From Scolecobasidium constrictum UM 578 (lineage: Eukaryota; Ascomycota; Dothideomycetes; Venturiales; Sympoventuriaceae), in assembly GCA_000611715.1 (NCBI GenBank), contig AZYM01000124.1:1-64000 (forward strand): a DNA stretch of 64,000 nucleotides, written 5' to 3'. The position numbers were made by a program, and so were the translations under genes. Under the pieces are notes generated by a model, which did not search any database, was not told where the DNA came from, and saw nothing but the letters and a program-made list of their open reading frames with translations. Position 1 is the stretch's first letter. Each line of letters begins with the position of its first letter. Shown here piece after piece: positions 21,599 through 32,187 of this stretch.

Positions 21599-22021
21599 AT
21601 GTTCCCAAGTAGTCACGACGCAGTGTCACCCTTGCTTGAAGAAGTTGGTCTGCTCTTCGCCTTCCATGAGGATGACGACAGCGACTGCGAGGAAGACTAC
21701 GACACGAATATCATGGGCCGGTTCAAATGCCATAATATTGCTTGCTCGACTAGAGGATGGTCAAGCAAGCTGGTGGCCATCACAATACGCATGTATTATG
21801 GGGAGAAGTACAACGCAAGAGTATATCATCAAAGGTGCAAGGCTTGCAACACTCTTAGTAAGCCAGAGTTAAATAAGTCCTACGCGGAAAGGGTTACGTA
21901 TCGTCTTAAAAGATGGAGTAGTATAGAAGTTAAGCGGCCGCAATACTCCAGGCTTCAAGGTAAGGCTCCCTATAAGAGCGATCTCTATAAAGGGTATAGG
22001 AACGGCTACTATCGAGGCTAG
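21599..22021 (+). CDS. 3CxxC-type zinc-binding domain protein, partly decayed
   Basis: 140 aa from MFPSSHDAVSPLLEE, with an acidic stretch (EDDDSDCEEDYD) before the domain. The domain reads GRFKCHNIACSTRGWSSK (C-x4-C), VAITIRMYYGEKYNARVY, HQRCKACNTLSKP (C-x2-C), a YAERVTYRLKRW helix, and a last block KSDLYKGYRNGYYRG. In zf-3CxxC domains the last block carries C-x2-C and a further Cys; here all three positions are Tyr, as G-to-A changes (TGC/TGT to TAC/TAT) would give. The third metal site is therefore lost and the gene may be dying. 3CxxC domains occur in fungal proteins of unknown role and in animal RTP proteins. Confidence 0.65.
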   Translation: MFPSSHDAVSPLLEEVGLLFAFHEDDDSDCEEDYDTNIMGRFKCHNIACSTRGWSSKLVAITIRMYYGEKYNARVYHQRCKACNTLSKPELNKSYAERVTYRLKRWSSIEVKRPQYSRLQGKAPYKSDLYKGYRNGYYRG

Positions 22022-22529
22022 GCGACGTTATAATCTATTACAACCTTATAGTGCGCTTATATACAGGTTATCTATGCTGCCACGGCTACACCGCAGCGAC
22101 GTTCATTTAGTAATAATAAGATACTTATAAGATTTAACATGATCTGTTCATGATGGAATTACTTTTAGTTAGTAATATCAGACCATCCTTGTTTCCAGTG
22201 CCTTCCGCTCTGATATCTGCCTGCCATCATGCTGTCATTCTTGCGCTCGCGTCCAGCCCAGACCACGTTTTGCATTGCTCAGCTTCTGCGCAGGTTTTTG
22301 CAAGACGTTGCTTGCTTGTCTTATCTCTGGAATAATGTTCGGGGATGGGTCAAGAGCATCCGCTGTGCCTGGCGTTGTCGGGGTCAATTGAGATTTACAG
22401 CACGTCATGCACATCGGTTCACGGCCAGCTCACATGGGTGATGACCGCATTTTGCCATGGGGCAGTATGCGTGCGCACTCTACCTGGATTTTGCGGAGGG
22501 AGCTTGCATGCGGTTTCACGCGCTAACCA
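22022..22529. other. Intergenic, no supported gene
   Basis: Overlapping plus-strand frames (22150-22441) are short, start in unrelated sequence and have no motif. Nothing else is seen. Confidence 0.4.
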
Positions 22530-22784
22530 TCAGTTGAGCATCAATTCCTCTCCCTCTCTTGCTATTTGGGCATGTCGGCTTTTGTGCAAAGTGGTGCTGG
22601 TATTGTTCGTCACTGTCGCTACATTAACATTCCAGTATTGTGAAAACAGAGTCGACATAGTAGTACGCATGACACACAGGGTGGGAGTTGTGCACCATGA
22701 GCTCTTGTTGGGCTCGACTAACCATCTGAACCATTCCAACGAAGGACATGTCTTGAACTGGAGCGTCTTGCATTCTGCTGACAA
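22530..22784 (-). pseudogene. Chimeric remnant: BTB-gene 5' end joined to RNase III-like fragment
   Basis: On the minus strand, 22784 to about 22700 matches the start of the BTB-type gene seen at 32225-32150 (in one frame MQDAPVQDMSFVGMVQMVS). From about 22640 to 22530 it matches the inner part of the RNase III-like family (VATVTNNTSTTLHKSRHAQI, against RHAQIAKEKG in copy A). Both parts share one open frame of 84 codons. It is the third trace of the RNase III-like family in the window. I infer a recombination between two repeats, not a working fusion gene. Confidence 0.5.
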
Positions 22785-22876
22785 CGATCGAGAGATCTTT
22801 TAAATTCCGTGTGGTTGATGTGGCTGATACTGATGGGGGTCCACAAGCGGTCCGGGCCGCCCCTCCTCATCCTTTC

Positions 22877-23985
22877 CGTCTTGTCGCTGGACAATAACAC
22901 GGTCTACTTGGCCTCATGCACTTTTTCCAGTGCCCAGAACCACATTTTTGGAAGCGGAGTAGATTTTCAGGCACACCGCAGAGCAAAAATCCTCCGAAAT
23001 CATCACGTTGATCGAATCTCACGGCATCAACGCAGTCGGTGATGTAGCGGTAGCGATTGAGATGTTGAAGAGAGGACAGTTCACTTCGACCCTGCCGACT
23101 GGACATCATCACATGATGCTATCGACATCATCTAGAGGAAGCCAAGACGATCAGTGCTGTAGTGCTCTCTTAAATATTCTCTCGGTGCCTGGAGAGGCGA
23201 AGAATGAGACATTGCTACTGCACGAGTTAGGCCACTACGAAGGAACACGTAAGGATATAAGCGTACTCGAAAACGCTTATAGCTTAAGCACTAGTTAAGA
23301 AGTGCCGAAGCTTACGAACGATCGAAACCTAATCCCTCGCCCTCTAAAGCGACGACGCTGTAAGTCTACTTCCGGCGCCTCTCTCGACGTACCTTATCTA
23401 CTAATACGCTCTTAGTATCGTCTACTCGTAATATTACAGGAACTTATAGAGCATGTATACTATAATTTTACATATACTATAATGCCTAAACTGCTAGAGG
23501 AGAAGGGCCGGGATTATCTAGAATGCGTTAAGCTAAACTTATAGCCTCAGCTCCTTCTACGCTATAAGTATAAGTTGATTTCTAAGAGTCTTCTAGCGCT
23601 GGAGAAACCCCTTCGCGAGGTACTTAAAAGCATATTAGAGCTCCGGCGTACTATTATTTATAGGGCCCGCGTACTAGTAATAAAAGTTAAGCACTTTATA
23701 TCGGAGGTAGAGACTATTAGCAAGCTCCTTAGCTCGGCTTATAGCGACGTGTATATTCTACGACTAAAGCGGGTGATATTCTTAGTACTCGAAGAGTTTA
23801 TTTAAAGCGCTAACTTACTCGCTTTATCTCTAGTAGAAGAGAAAGCCGTAATTGTAACTATACGGGCGCAGCTGGATCGTCGCGAAGAGGCTTTTATAGC
23901 AGAAATACTCTATAAAGGGATAGAACACGAAGCAGCAGCAGATTTAGCATTAGAGGAAGCCATCGACTCTATGGAGCACAGTTGA
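22877..23985 (+). pseudogene. Helical protein of unknown function, copy 1 (decayed)
   Basis: Aligns with 32406-33512. It opens near SLDNNTVYLA but loses a base soon after (frame slips within 22910-22970). It is readable as ITLIESHGINAVGDV-type sequence from about 23000 to 23170, then NETLLLHELGHYEGTRKDI, then a helical part with the open block 23575-23805 (LEKPLREVLKSILELRRTII), ending EEAIDSMEHS. In-frame TAG/TAA codons interrupt it. The second half is rich in Leu, Glu and Arg and looks like a long coiled coil. I do not recognise the family. The start codon is lost in this copy. Confidence 0.5.
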
Positions 23986-24356
23986 CCAGTATCAGGGCAC
24001 AGCTTCCAACAAGGACACGTATTCGGCGGAATCATTGCATCAAGTACAAGATGCTAGCACAAGGCGTGCATGGCTTAGGCAGTATAATACGGTTTTTGTT
24101 ATTCTAATGAGATAGTATAGTGAATCAAAGTCCCTCCTCCGGTGCACAAGAAACCTATCCGCCGCTGGGTTGTTGCACGTAAAGTCAGCTTGTGGGAGTT
24201 GATGCATCACACCGATAAAGATACCAAGAACTCACAGGATGCTTGCCTGGTGCGTACAAAGATCAGCGAGAATCAGTGTATTAGACTCTGGTTACTAGTA
24301 CAACATTTCCCTGGCTACCATTATCGCGTCTGCGTCTTAACAAGTTCTATTCTAAC
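23986..24356. other. Short stretch between repeats
   Basis: A chance frame at 24142-24360 has no motif. It may contain the upstream, unreadable part of the dsRBD-like remnant that follows. Confidence 0.3.
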
Positions 24357-24632
24357 ATGATTAAACCTATCATTAGAGCAATTTTTATACATCCAAAGGG
24401 CAGTCTTGCAGCTTGTGAGAAATTTATAAAGAGGATTGGTCTTGTGTCTTACCTTGAGCGGGTGCTGGCGGACGGCATAGATATTCAACATCCGAAGAGC
24501 CTTTTGGGGCAACTCGCTGGTACCGAGACTGTCACATACCAGGAAGAGGTTATAGTAGAAAGGCTGGAAGACACATCAGAACAGCGATACATGTGCAAGG
24601 TGACGGCAGCGAAGAGGGATTCTGGAACTTAG
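24357..24632 (+). pseudogene. Possible RNase III C-terminal plus dsRNA-binding-like remnant
   Basis: A 91-codon frame reads IIRAIFIHPKGSLAACEKFI, resembling the last RNase III helix (usually A-I-x-x-D-S). Then VLADGIDIQHPKSLLGQLAG, TVTYQ and RYMCKVTA follow, resembling a double-stranded RNA-binding domain (P-x-x-x-L-x-x-L...Y...C-x-V). The Asp expected in the RNase III part is His here. It lies on the opposite strand to the RNase III-like copy B, 60 bp away, so it comes from a different copy. The call is a motif-level guess. Confidence 0.35.
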
Positions 24633-24689
24633 CATCTTCCTTCTCTACGCTATCATGCCATAGAAGATCAGAGGCCACCTGACAGCAGC

Positions 24690-26779
24690 TTCAATAGTCC
24701 AGCAGAACCTTTTGGTTGGCTCAGAATCTGGACTGCATTGATATTCTCAATGGCGAGCTTGCATGGTCCAGGCCGGGCATAGTTGAAAATGCTCCTTACA
24801 GCGTCTTCTACGGTCAAGCTGAAATCGCGGATCGTATTCCCCTAAGCAGCATCAAGTAATTGGATATAATGTTTATATACTCTATCGGTTGGTAATAATA
24901 TCCTGGTTTCAAGTTAGTGATCCATTTCCATGCGGACAAGAGTACCCACGTTTCGTCGTTAAGTCTAATGCTGAAATCGACAGCCTCGAGAAAATCTTAG
25001 GTCTGCAGCAAGCCAAGAACACCAAATCTAAAGGTCTTAATAAGAAGATCTAATCGTTCGCTAAGTTTGCGTAGTTTGTTGCAGTAGCGACGCTGCTATT
25101 AATATTCTAGACCGTCAACATTAACTTCGGGTGCGATCTCACAGATCATAGCATCTGTGATTTCGGAGACACGGAAGTTATTGGGGTTGCCTGCTCTACC
25201 TCTTTGTGGAGTGCTGGCATTCTCCGGAGTGAGGCTTCGTGAATGATGTCTTTGTATAACTTCCAAATGTGGCACCGCCGGAGAAATTGATAACACGCGA
25301 TGCGGCTGCCGAGTTTCTGGATCTCCCGTACCCTATCAACAAGCGCAAGATCCTCCGCGGGCTTAGTCCGTCCGTCCACCGTCCTGCGTTCAAGAAGAAT
25401 GTATTGAAGCAGAGGGACTCAGCGCTACCGATTACAGTAGAGATCATGCTCACTACAACTCGTTCATCCTCTTTATCCAACGTGGCAATCCATTCTACCA
25501 CCGCTGGAGCCAGATAGTTGCGGTCATTATAAGGGATGTTAAGCTTCGCACATTTATCCTGTTCTATCTTAATGAATTCCTTCACCTGTACGCATTCGAT
25601 CCGGCCAAGAGATGCGTTTTCATGCTAGGAATTAATCCTCTTTAAGCACTTGACTGTGTTTGGCGCTTTTCTCTTCTTAGCACAGCTCGATTGCGCAATC
25701 TTGGCCGTCTGTGTACGGTTAACGTTTGCTTACCCGCTTTCAGCTGAGCCCCTTCTGGTATTTGCAGTACCACCGTCAAGATCGGCCGCTAGTTCGGTTA
25801 AATCAGGTCTGAGAGTATCTATAGGACTATCCGGCAATATAAGAGGAGATATAGAAGGACTAGGTTATTATGAAGTCTGGAAATCTGCACAAGCTAGGAG
25901 CGCATCAATGTCCGAGCTGGGGTATCCATTAGAGCAGGACTTAGACGGCGAGTCTATGAAAAGTTCTAGGCCACTAAGAATCAGATCAGACAATGAAATA
26001 CCCATATTTACGGGTAGAGAACGAGGTTCCTCCGTGACAGGTGACAGTAAAGGTGTTGGATTTTCGGTTATTGCCGCTGACTCGATCGCCCAACTGATGT
26101 CTTTACACGCACAACTTAGCCATGTCCGTAGGAAATGTCAGATAGGGCAACATTACCTCGATCAGATGAGGTATCCTGAAAAGGATTTGTCTCTTCCCCG
26201 TTCCTTGAGCCTGACGCTTGAAGCTGTACGGGTTCTCCCAATCTGCCCAGGTTCAATACCGCGTTGCTACTTATGATGTGATGAATCTGTGATTTACCCG
26301 AGAGATTCGATGGTCTTGAAGGGAGCGGCAATGTCGTAAGAGTCCTGCCATACCGCTCCAATTATTGCATATATAGCATTACTTAACGTGGTATCTGTCG
26401 CGGGATCGTCCCTTTATCGAGGACTGTACCTCATTCGGGTATCAATTCCCTTCTCTCTCGCTATTTGAGCATGCCGGGTCTTGCGCAAAGCATCGGTGGT
26501 ACAATCTTGTACCGTCGCTAGACAGGCATGTTAGTATAAAGCACATAATATGGCGATATTCATGGAGCTTCACGCATAGGGAGGGACTTGCGCTTTGTCG
26601 CCGTTGTCTAGGAAATAGAATTCAATAAATAATCTGCTAAATCTTACGCACATCCGGTTGCCATGATGGTCGAATTCGTTGGCTCCAGCAGCAGTAATGG
26701 CTATAGTAGCCTAGTGCTGATCGAGAAACCGATAACCAGCGAGGTTCTCAATATAGCGTACATCATTTTGTGCAGCCAT
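24690..26779 (-). pseudogene. Decayed RNase III-like protein gene, copy B
   Basis: ATG at 26779 (MAAQNDVRYIENLAGYRFLD), then GANEFDHHGNRMCVRF and, from about 26500, RHAQIAREKGIDTRMRYSPR with a stop where copy A has Gln. LSNAIYAIIGAVWQDS and a linker follow. The best preserved part is 25585-25400 (IKIEQDKCAKLNIPYNDRNY and EWIATLDKEDERVVVSMIS), then RCHIWKLYKDII. The tail near 24700-24870 (FSLTVEDAVRSIF, ILSQPKGSAGLLKLL) matches copy A (ILRQPKGSAELL). It has more stops than copy A. A plus-strand open frame at 25650-26276 is its antisense shadow. Function as for copy A. Confidence 0.6.
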
Positions 26780-27299
26780 GGCAGGAATGGGTGGCTCTTG
26801 GGAATACTAAGCTGATATTCATCGATTGAAGTGGCGTTAGACACAAGCGAAACGCCATAAACACAATCCGCCAGTTCATTTACTTCAGAGAATGAGCTTA
26901 GTGTGCCAAGATTATTCAAAGCACAAATGACGCCAATGAGTGACGACAAGCGGGCACATTGCACTAGCCTTGGACCCCTACCCCGTCTATGAAGTTGGTC
27001 CGGAGACATCTCCGTGGTACGCGCAAGCTTTGATCATAAGTTAGTATGTACTTTAAAGTCGAAATGAGGCGCCGAGAAATAATGAGGCACACATTCCCTT
27101 CTTGTTGTTGCTGCACCTCGCTAGCAAACTGCATGCTTCTGGCTTTGTGTACTGTATCTCCTCACCTACGCGAAATCAGAAGACATTAGACTCATTCGGC
27201 AAGCTTTGGCCAGACTAGATGAATGGCAGGCGATAAATCCCTTGGGCGGAGAACATCGCATTCCTCAGTCAATTTGCCAACCGGGTACAGACTTTGTCA
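26780..27299. other. Intergenic upstream of RNase III-like copy B
   Basis: A 102-codon minus frame (27009-26701) overlaps the start of copy B and is partly its shadow. No other gene is supported. Confidence 0.35.
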
Positions 27300-27595
27300 T
27301 ATCCGCGCTCCAATTTCCCGTAAGCTCCGTGGCCTCCGTGGCATTCTCGGCCCTATGTGAATGTTCCGTGGTCTCGGTGACTTGGTTGAATTTGCCGTGG
27401 ACTCTGTGACCCGAGTGGTGACCATCCCGAACCTGGCTGGTTTTCCCGTGAGCTCCATAAGCTCCGTGGCCTTCCTTAATGGCCTTCGTGACGACCACTC
27501 CGACCTTGGTTGTATTTCGGTGACCTCAGTGGTGGCCATCCCGAACAGGTCGAATTTCCCGTGGACTCCGTGACCTTCCCCGAGCGGCCTCCGCA
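27300..27595. repeat. GC-rich minisatellite, patch 1
   Basis: Imperfect units built from ggtgaccatcccgaacctgg, then ttgaatttcccgtg, then gactccgtgacc or gcctccgtggcc. Related units recur at 28110-28265 and 59680-59905. The reverse strand reads as repeated peptides (GKFNQV, VTESTANST) in several frames, which is what a minisatellite gives in any frame, so I do not call a gene. The base composition is unlike the RIPped surroundings. Confidence 0.7.
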
Positions 27596-28109
27596 GCCTC
27601 GATTACCTTTCCCGTAGGAGCGCCAATTGATCATCAACCACAGACTTCCATCCAAGCCGGCCCTCGCTGTGCGTTGTAGGTCACTTCGTTGCCAGACGCT
27701 GAGAGACGTCAATGACTCTAGCTGCACTTTCATCAAAACTTCTCTCTTATCCTTACATCCAGTCTTCCTCTTGATCGTTTCGTACCTCTACTGGATCCCA
27801 TCCGTGCTTCTTCAATCATTCTACAAGATCTGTCCGGAGTCAGCACCGAGTCGACGCACAATGGTCATTCCACCAGACTCGTCCGATGCTCGCAGTGAAA
27901 ATTCGCTTGCCTACAAGAGGGTGGTTGGGGCGATTGTGGTATTCACACGAGCGATTTATCCGAGTGGATGTGCGGAGACAGATGTTACGAATCGCTGCAC
28001 CATTCTCTCAGGGTGGACTGGTGGTCCTTCTGGAACGACCTTCGACCACTCACCCTGGAAACAAGGCGCGCCTCACATTATCTCAGGTTGTCCTACATTG
28101 CAGCTCCTT
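27596..28109. other. Spacer between minisatellite patches
   Basis: A 162-codon plus frame (27627-28115) and others overlap here. None shows a motif or starts at a convincing site. Not called as a gene. Confidence 0.3.
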
Positions 28110-28265
28110 CCTTAGTCGAATTTCCCGTGGCCTCGGCGGCCTCTGTGGCCCGAGTGGAGTCCATCCCGAGCCTGGTTGAATTTCCCGTGGACTCGGTGAC
28201 CTTTCCGTGGCCTTGGCGACCCCCTTGACCGTAATGGTGACAACGCCGAACCTGATTGAATTTAC
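28110..28265. repeat. GC-rich minisatellite, patch 2
   Basis: Units such as gtcgaatttcccgtggcctc, cccgagtggagtccatcccg and cctggttgaatttcccgtgg repeat the patch 1 pattern, with a decayed last unit (cgccgaacctgattgaattt). It ends about 230 bp before the NACHT-ankyrin gene, so it may sit in that gene's promoter. Confidence 0.7.
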
Positions 28266-28495
28266 TCCCTTACCATGTTCGTTGATCCAGTTAGACATCG
28301 TCGCCAGCATATTGAGAGTTAGGTCTCAAGGAGCCATCGGAGTCAGGATATGCACAACACTGTCGAGGCCTCCACATTCCATTCGCGCTAAGCTAATCTC
28401 AGCCACCAATCAAAGCCCAGAACATAAGCGACTGCGAATCTTGATATACAAGTACATCCACCACATCCAGAGCATTATTCTACCTTTGCTACACC

Positions 28496-31187
28496 ATGGA
28501 TCCGCTCATTGTCACCGCTAGCGTTATTGCGATCCTGCAGCTGTCAGGTGAGGTTATGAACTACCTCAACGACATTAAGAACGCTCCCAAGGACTGCCGC
28601 AAGTGCGCCATCGAGGCTGCGAGTTTGTGCAACTTGCTCACAAATCTTCGCTTTCACCTTAGACGATGCGAATAAAGATGCCCCCTGGTTTACGAATGTT
28701 CGCGCGCTGGCAGTTGAGCATGGGCCATTAGACCAGTATAAGCAAGGCCTTGCGCAATTGCTGTCACGAGTCACAGGCCAGGATGGAGTGGCCAGAGTCA
28801 AGCAACAGTTGTTATGGAAGTTCAGTAAGGCCGAAGTCGAAGGCATACTGCAGAGGATGGAACGATTGAAGAGTCTTGTGAGCATCGCACTCGAGCTGGA
28901 TCATCTGTGCGCGCAATGCTTACAGCACGGGGCTGAGCTAACTGTTTCAGCAAACTGTCCAAAGCGATAAAGAACGATCTTGCCGGGATTCGCGGCGCCA
29001 TGAACTCAGTCCAGGCCGACGTAACGACAATTCGGAAGGTACAGGACGTGCAACAGGATGCAGAGCAGATCCGTCAATACGAGGCAGTGATGCACTGGCT
29101 ATCGCCCATCGACTTCGCCGCACAGCAGCACGATATCATAAGTCGCAAGGAAAAAGACACAGGACAATGGTTTCTCAACTCTGCAGAGGTTGAAGCGTGG
29201 CAGCAAGGGACGAGCAAGACGCTGTTCTGCCCAGGGATACCTGGCGCAGGCAAAACCATGGCAGCAGCAATCGCGATCGAATATCTTTGCAGATCAGCAG
29301 AAAGTGAAGATATTGGCGTGGCGTACGTGTCCTGCAATTACAAGGCACAGGCGGAGCAGACGTCCTACGCGCTGTTAGCATCATTGCTGAAACAAGTTAC
29401 ACAAAATCGGCCTAACCAAGCAGGCGTCGTCGTTCAGATGTATGAGAAACATCAGAAGCAGAAGTCTAAGCCATCGCTTAATGAGATCACTGCAGCCTTG
29501 CAGTCCGTCTGCTCGTCATACCCAACCGCGTATGTCGTGCTGGATGCATTAGACGAGTGTAGAAGCAGCACGAGAGATGAAGTTCTCAACATGCTACGAC
29601 AACTACAGATAAGAGCAAACGTACGATTGTTGTGCACATCCCGCTTCATTCCTGAGATTGAGGAACTGTTCTGCTCAGATCCTGCACTCGAGGTGCGCGC
29701 GAGTAAACAAGACATACGGCGATACGTGACGGGCCAAGTGCCGAAATTGCCAAGATGCATTCAGCGCAATAGCGAGCTCGCGCGAGAAATACAAGATGGC
29801 ATTGCCGAGGCTGTAGACGGCATGTACGTATTCTGAGCAAACACAGTGAACGACACTGGCTGACACAACTTGCAGGTTCCTCCTCGCACAACTGTGTGTG
29901 GACTTATTAGGGGACAAAAGGACACCAGATAAGGTAAGAGAAACATTACAAACACTTAGAAAAGAAGGATCATCGCTTCAACTGCTTCAACGTGCCTATG
30001 GCAAAGTTCTCGAACGCATAGCGGGACAAATGCCTAACGATACGTTGCTGGCCACACGGTCGTTGTCCTGGATCACATACGCGCAAAGGCCTTTGACGGC
30101 GCGGAAGTTATGCCATGCTGTAGCGATTGAAGAAGGAACTAAAGAGCTTCACGCGGCCGCAATTTACGACATCGAAGACATTCTGTCAGTATGTGCAGGG
30201 CTCGTCACTGTGGACAACGAAAGTAATGTTGTCCGCCTGGTACACTATACCACCCAAGAGTATTTCGAAATCGAACAAGTACGGCTGAAATGGATGCCAA
30301 CTGCTCAGCGCGACATTGCAGCGGCATGCCTCACGTATCTGTGTATGGATACATTTGTCAGTGGCCCGTGTAATAACAATAAGGCATTCGAGGAGCGACT
30401 ACAGAAGTATGTGCTCCTTGACTATGCAGCCCGCTACTGGGGAACGCATACTCGCCTTGAAGAAAAGGCTGTCTCTGATCTTGCTCTTACGTTCCTTGGT
30501 AGCAGTGCCTTGGTTCTTGCAACGACACAGGCTGCACTTCAAGAAAGGTACAAATGGAAGCAGAAATATAGTCAGTGGTATCCCCATTACGACAACGGCC
30601 TATACCTGACATCGAGATACGGATTGACCCACCTCACGAGAACTCTCCTGGAGCAGCCAGGTTATGAGTCGAAAATTGATTCAAGAGACACTAAGTTCGG
30701 TCGGACGCCGCTGTCGTTGGCTGCAGAAAACGGGAACGAGATGGTAGTGAGACAGCTACTAGAGACGGGTAAAGTCGACGTCGACGCCAAGGACACCCAC
30801 TACGTTTTGACGCCGCTTTTTTGGGCTGCAACGAATGGGCACGTGGCGGTAGTGAGGCAGCTGCTGGAGACGGGCAAAGTTGACGTCGACGCCAGGAGTT
30901 CTAACGGCCGGACGGCGCTATCGTGGGCAGCGCAGAACGGCCACGAGGCGGTGGTGAAGCAGCTACTAGAGACGGGTAAGGTCGATGTCAATGCCAAGAG
31001 TAACACCGGTCAGACGCCGCTGTTGTGGGCTGCAAAGAAAGGGCACGTGGCAGTAGTGAGGCAGCTGCTAGAGACGGGCAAGGTCGACGTCGATGCCAAG
31101 AGCAATAGCGGTCAGACACCGCTGTCCTGGGCAGCAGAGAACGGGCATGAGGCGGTTGTGAAGCTCCTACAACCTAGAGTCCAATAA
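28496..31187 (+). CDS. NACHT-ankyrin STAND receptor (fungal NLR-like), N-terminal frameshift
   Basis: Exons 28496-28906, 28951-29823 and 29876-31187; introns of 44 nt (28907-28950) and 52 nt (29824-29875). The N-terminal helical domain (MDPLIVTASVIAILQLSGEV, then ALAVEHGPLDQYKQGLAQLL) is the type found at the head of many fungal STAND proteins. NACHT: Walker A GIPGAGKTM at about residue 232, Walker B VVLDALDEC at about 330, LLCTSRF. A winged-helix region follows (LSWITYAQRPLTARKL), and five 34-residue ankyrin repeats (30699-31184). The frame gains one base near 28661 (LRFHL to DDANKDAPWF); corrected, the CDS is 865 codons. A 40-nt intron (GTTTGT...CTTAG) could absorb the shift but would remove family-like sequence. 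Fungal STAND proteins act in self/non-self recognition and programmed cell death. It is either functional with a sequence error or freshly disabled. Confidence 0.88.
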
Positions 31188-31389
31188 TCCCATGTGGTTA
31201 TGCTTTCTATGGTCCTCTTGATTGTACGAACTCTGATGCTGAGAGGGTTTCAGGAATGTCTTATCTGCGTGAGGCTGAAACTAATACTGAGGACTGGGAT
31301 TCAGTCATCAATAGCGAAATTCAGGGCCAATGGAGACCCTGACAAACGCAAGCATTGATGTCATGTGCATTGATGCATTGATTCATAGC
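31188..31389. other. Short intergenic after the NLR-like gene
   Basis: Presumed 3' UTR of the receptor gene; nothing else seen. Confidence 0.3.
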
Positions 31390-31686
31390 TTAGGTCTGCT
31401 CGAGATGGCCAAAATAATGTCTTAGAAACCACATTCGCGGACTAAATCCAGTTAATCTCCGACCAGCAAGGAATTCCGGCAGCGGCGATGAATCCACGGT
31501 TGCTTGGAAAGCGTCGACGTAGCCTAGCGCCTCCTTCGCTGCCATCTCGTTGCCCGGCATGTTCTCATGGCTTGGTATCCATCGAATCTGGAAATACCAT
31601 CCTAGGTCTCGGAGTCTGTCCACTGCTTGAATAGCCGCTGCGAGGATGTATTGTGTACTGCAAGAGAGAGACGCAAACAGCCTCAA
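31390..31686 (-). mobile_element. LINE RNase H fragment (Tad1-like)
   Basis: An open minus-strand frame reads STQYILAAAIQAVDRLRDLG, FQIRWIPSHENMPGNEMAAK, EALGYVDAF. The R-W-I-P-[SA]-H-x-x-x-P-G-N-E-x-A motif is the RNase H domain of fungal Tad-clade LINE ORF2. Both sides are truncated. The Asp that normally follows N-E-x-A is altered. It may belong to the same LINE family as the scrap at 8340-8640. Confidence 0.65.
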
Positions 31687-31734
31687 CTTGGGCTCAACGA
31701 ACGAATGATCAAATGGTCCAAAGTTGGGCCCTCA

Positions 31735-31812
31735 CTAGACCACACCTCGACCATGGCACACCACGACCACGACACATCCCGACCACGACACACCTCGACC
31801 ACGACCAAGATC
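31735..31812 (+). repeat. Short tandem repeat, cgaccacgacacac-type units
   Basis: Imperfect tandem units of cgaccatggcacac, cgaccacgacacat and cgaccacgacacac run for about 75 bp next to the LINE fragment. It is probably a slippage product; no function is suggested. Confidence 0.6.
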
Positions 31813-31911
31813 TAAAGTGGAGACATATACGATAACAAAGCAAAGCCTACAGGACTGAGGACCAAAAGACATTGGATAAGAGGCGAATTTGACCACTTCA
31901 TTTCTCTTTTT

Positions 31912-32187
31912 CTATTTGGGTGCAATGCACAGAGGATAGCCTTTAGGTGCATGAAGAGCAACTGGCAATACTAGTGAATGGCTCAACTGAATCCGCGGTT
32001 CCTCCTTCTCTTTCCACTGTTCACTGTTGAATGCATTCTTGAAGAAGCCGGACGCTTTCTCAAGTAATTCGCGATGGACGATGATGGGCTGCAGTGAGTC
32101 CGCGTCGTTCCCTGTGACGTGAAACAGAGTATCGACTCCTTGGTGATGGATCTGGCTGACGATCTGAACCGTGCCAACGAACGACAT
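31912..32187 (-). pseudogene. Truncated BTB/POZ-domain gene
   Basis: 91 codons from MSFVGTVQIVSQIHHQ. The BTB core reads SLQPIIVHRELLEKASGFFK, NAFNSEQWKEKEEPRIQLSH, matching the hydrophobic D-x-x-x-[FL]-x-V-H-[RK]-x-[IL]-L pattern of fungal BTB proteins. It breaks off into unrelated sequence (VLPVALHAPK) before the second half of the BTB fold. Upstream, the same frame is open to 32394 across a single TAA. A related fragment is at 22784-22700. It is head-to-head with the helical-protein gene, as in copy 1. Confidence 0.6.

Noticed and set aside
25650..26276. 208-codon plus-strand open frame
   Set aside because: Antisense to RNase III-like copy B; its sequence is the reverse reading of the conserved linker.
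27265..27539. Minus-strand frames with repeated GKFNQV / VTESTANST peptides as a repeat protein gene
   Set aside because: The peptide repeats appear in several frames and follow the minisatellite DNA; no start, flanking domain or splice structure.
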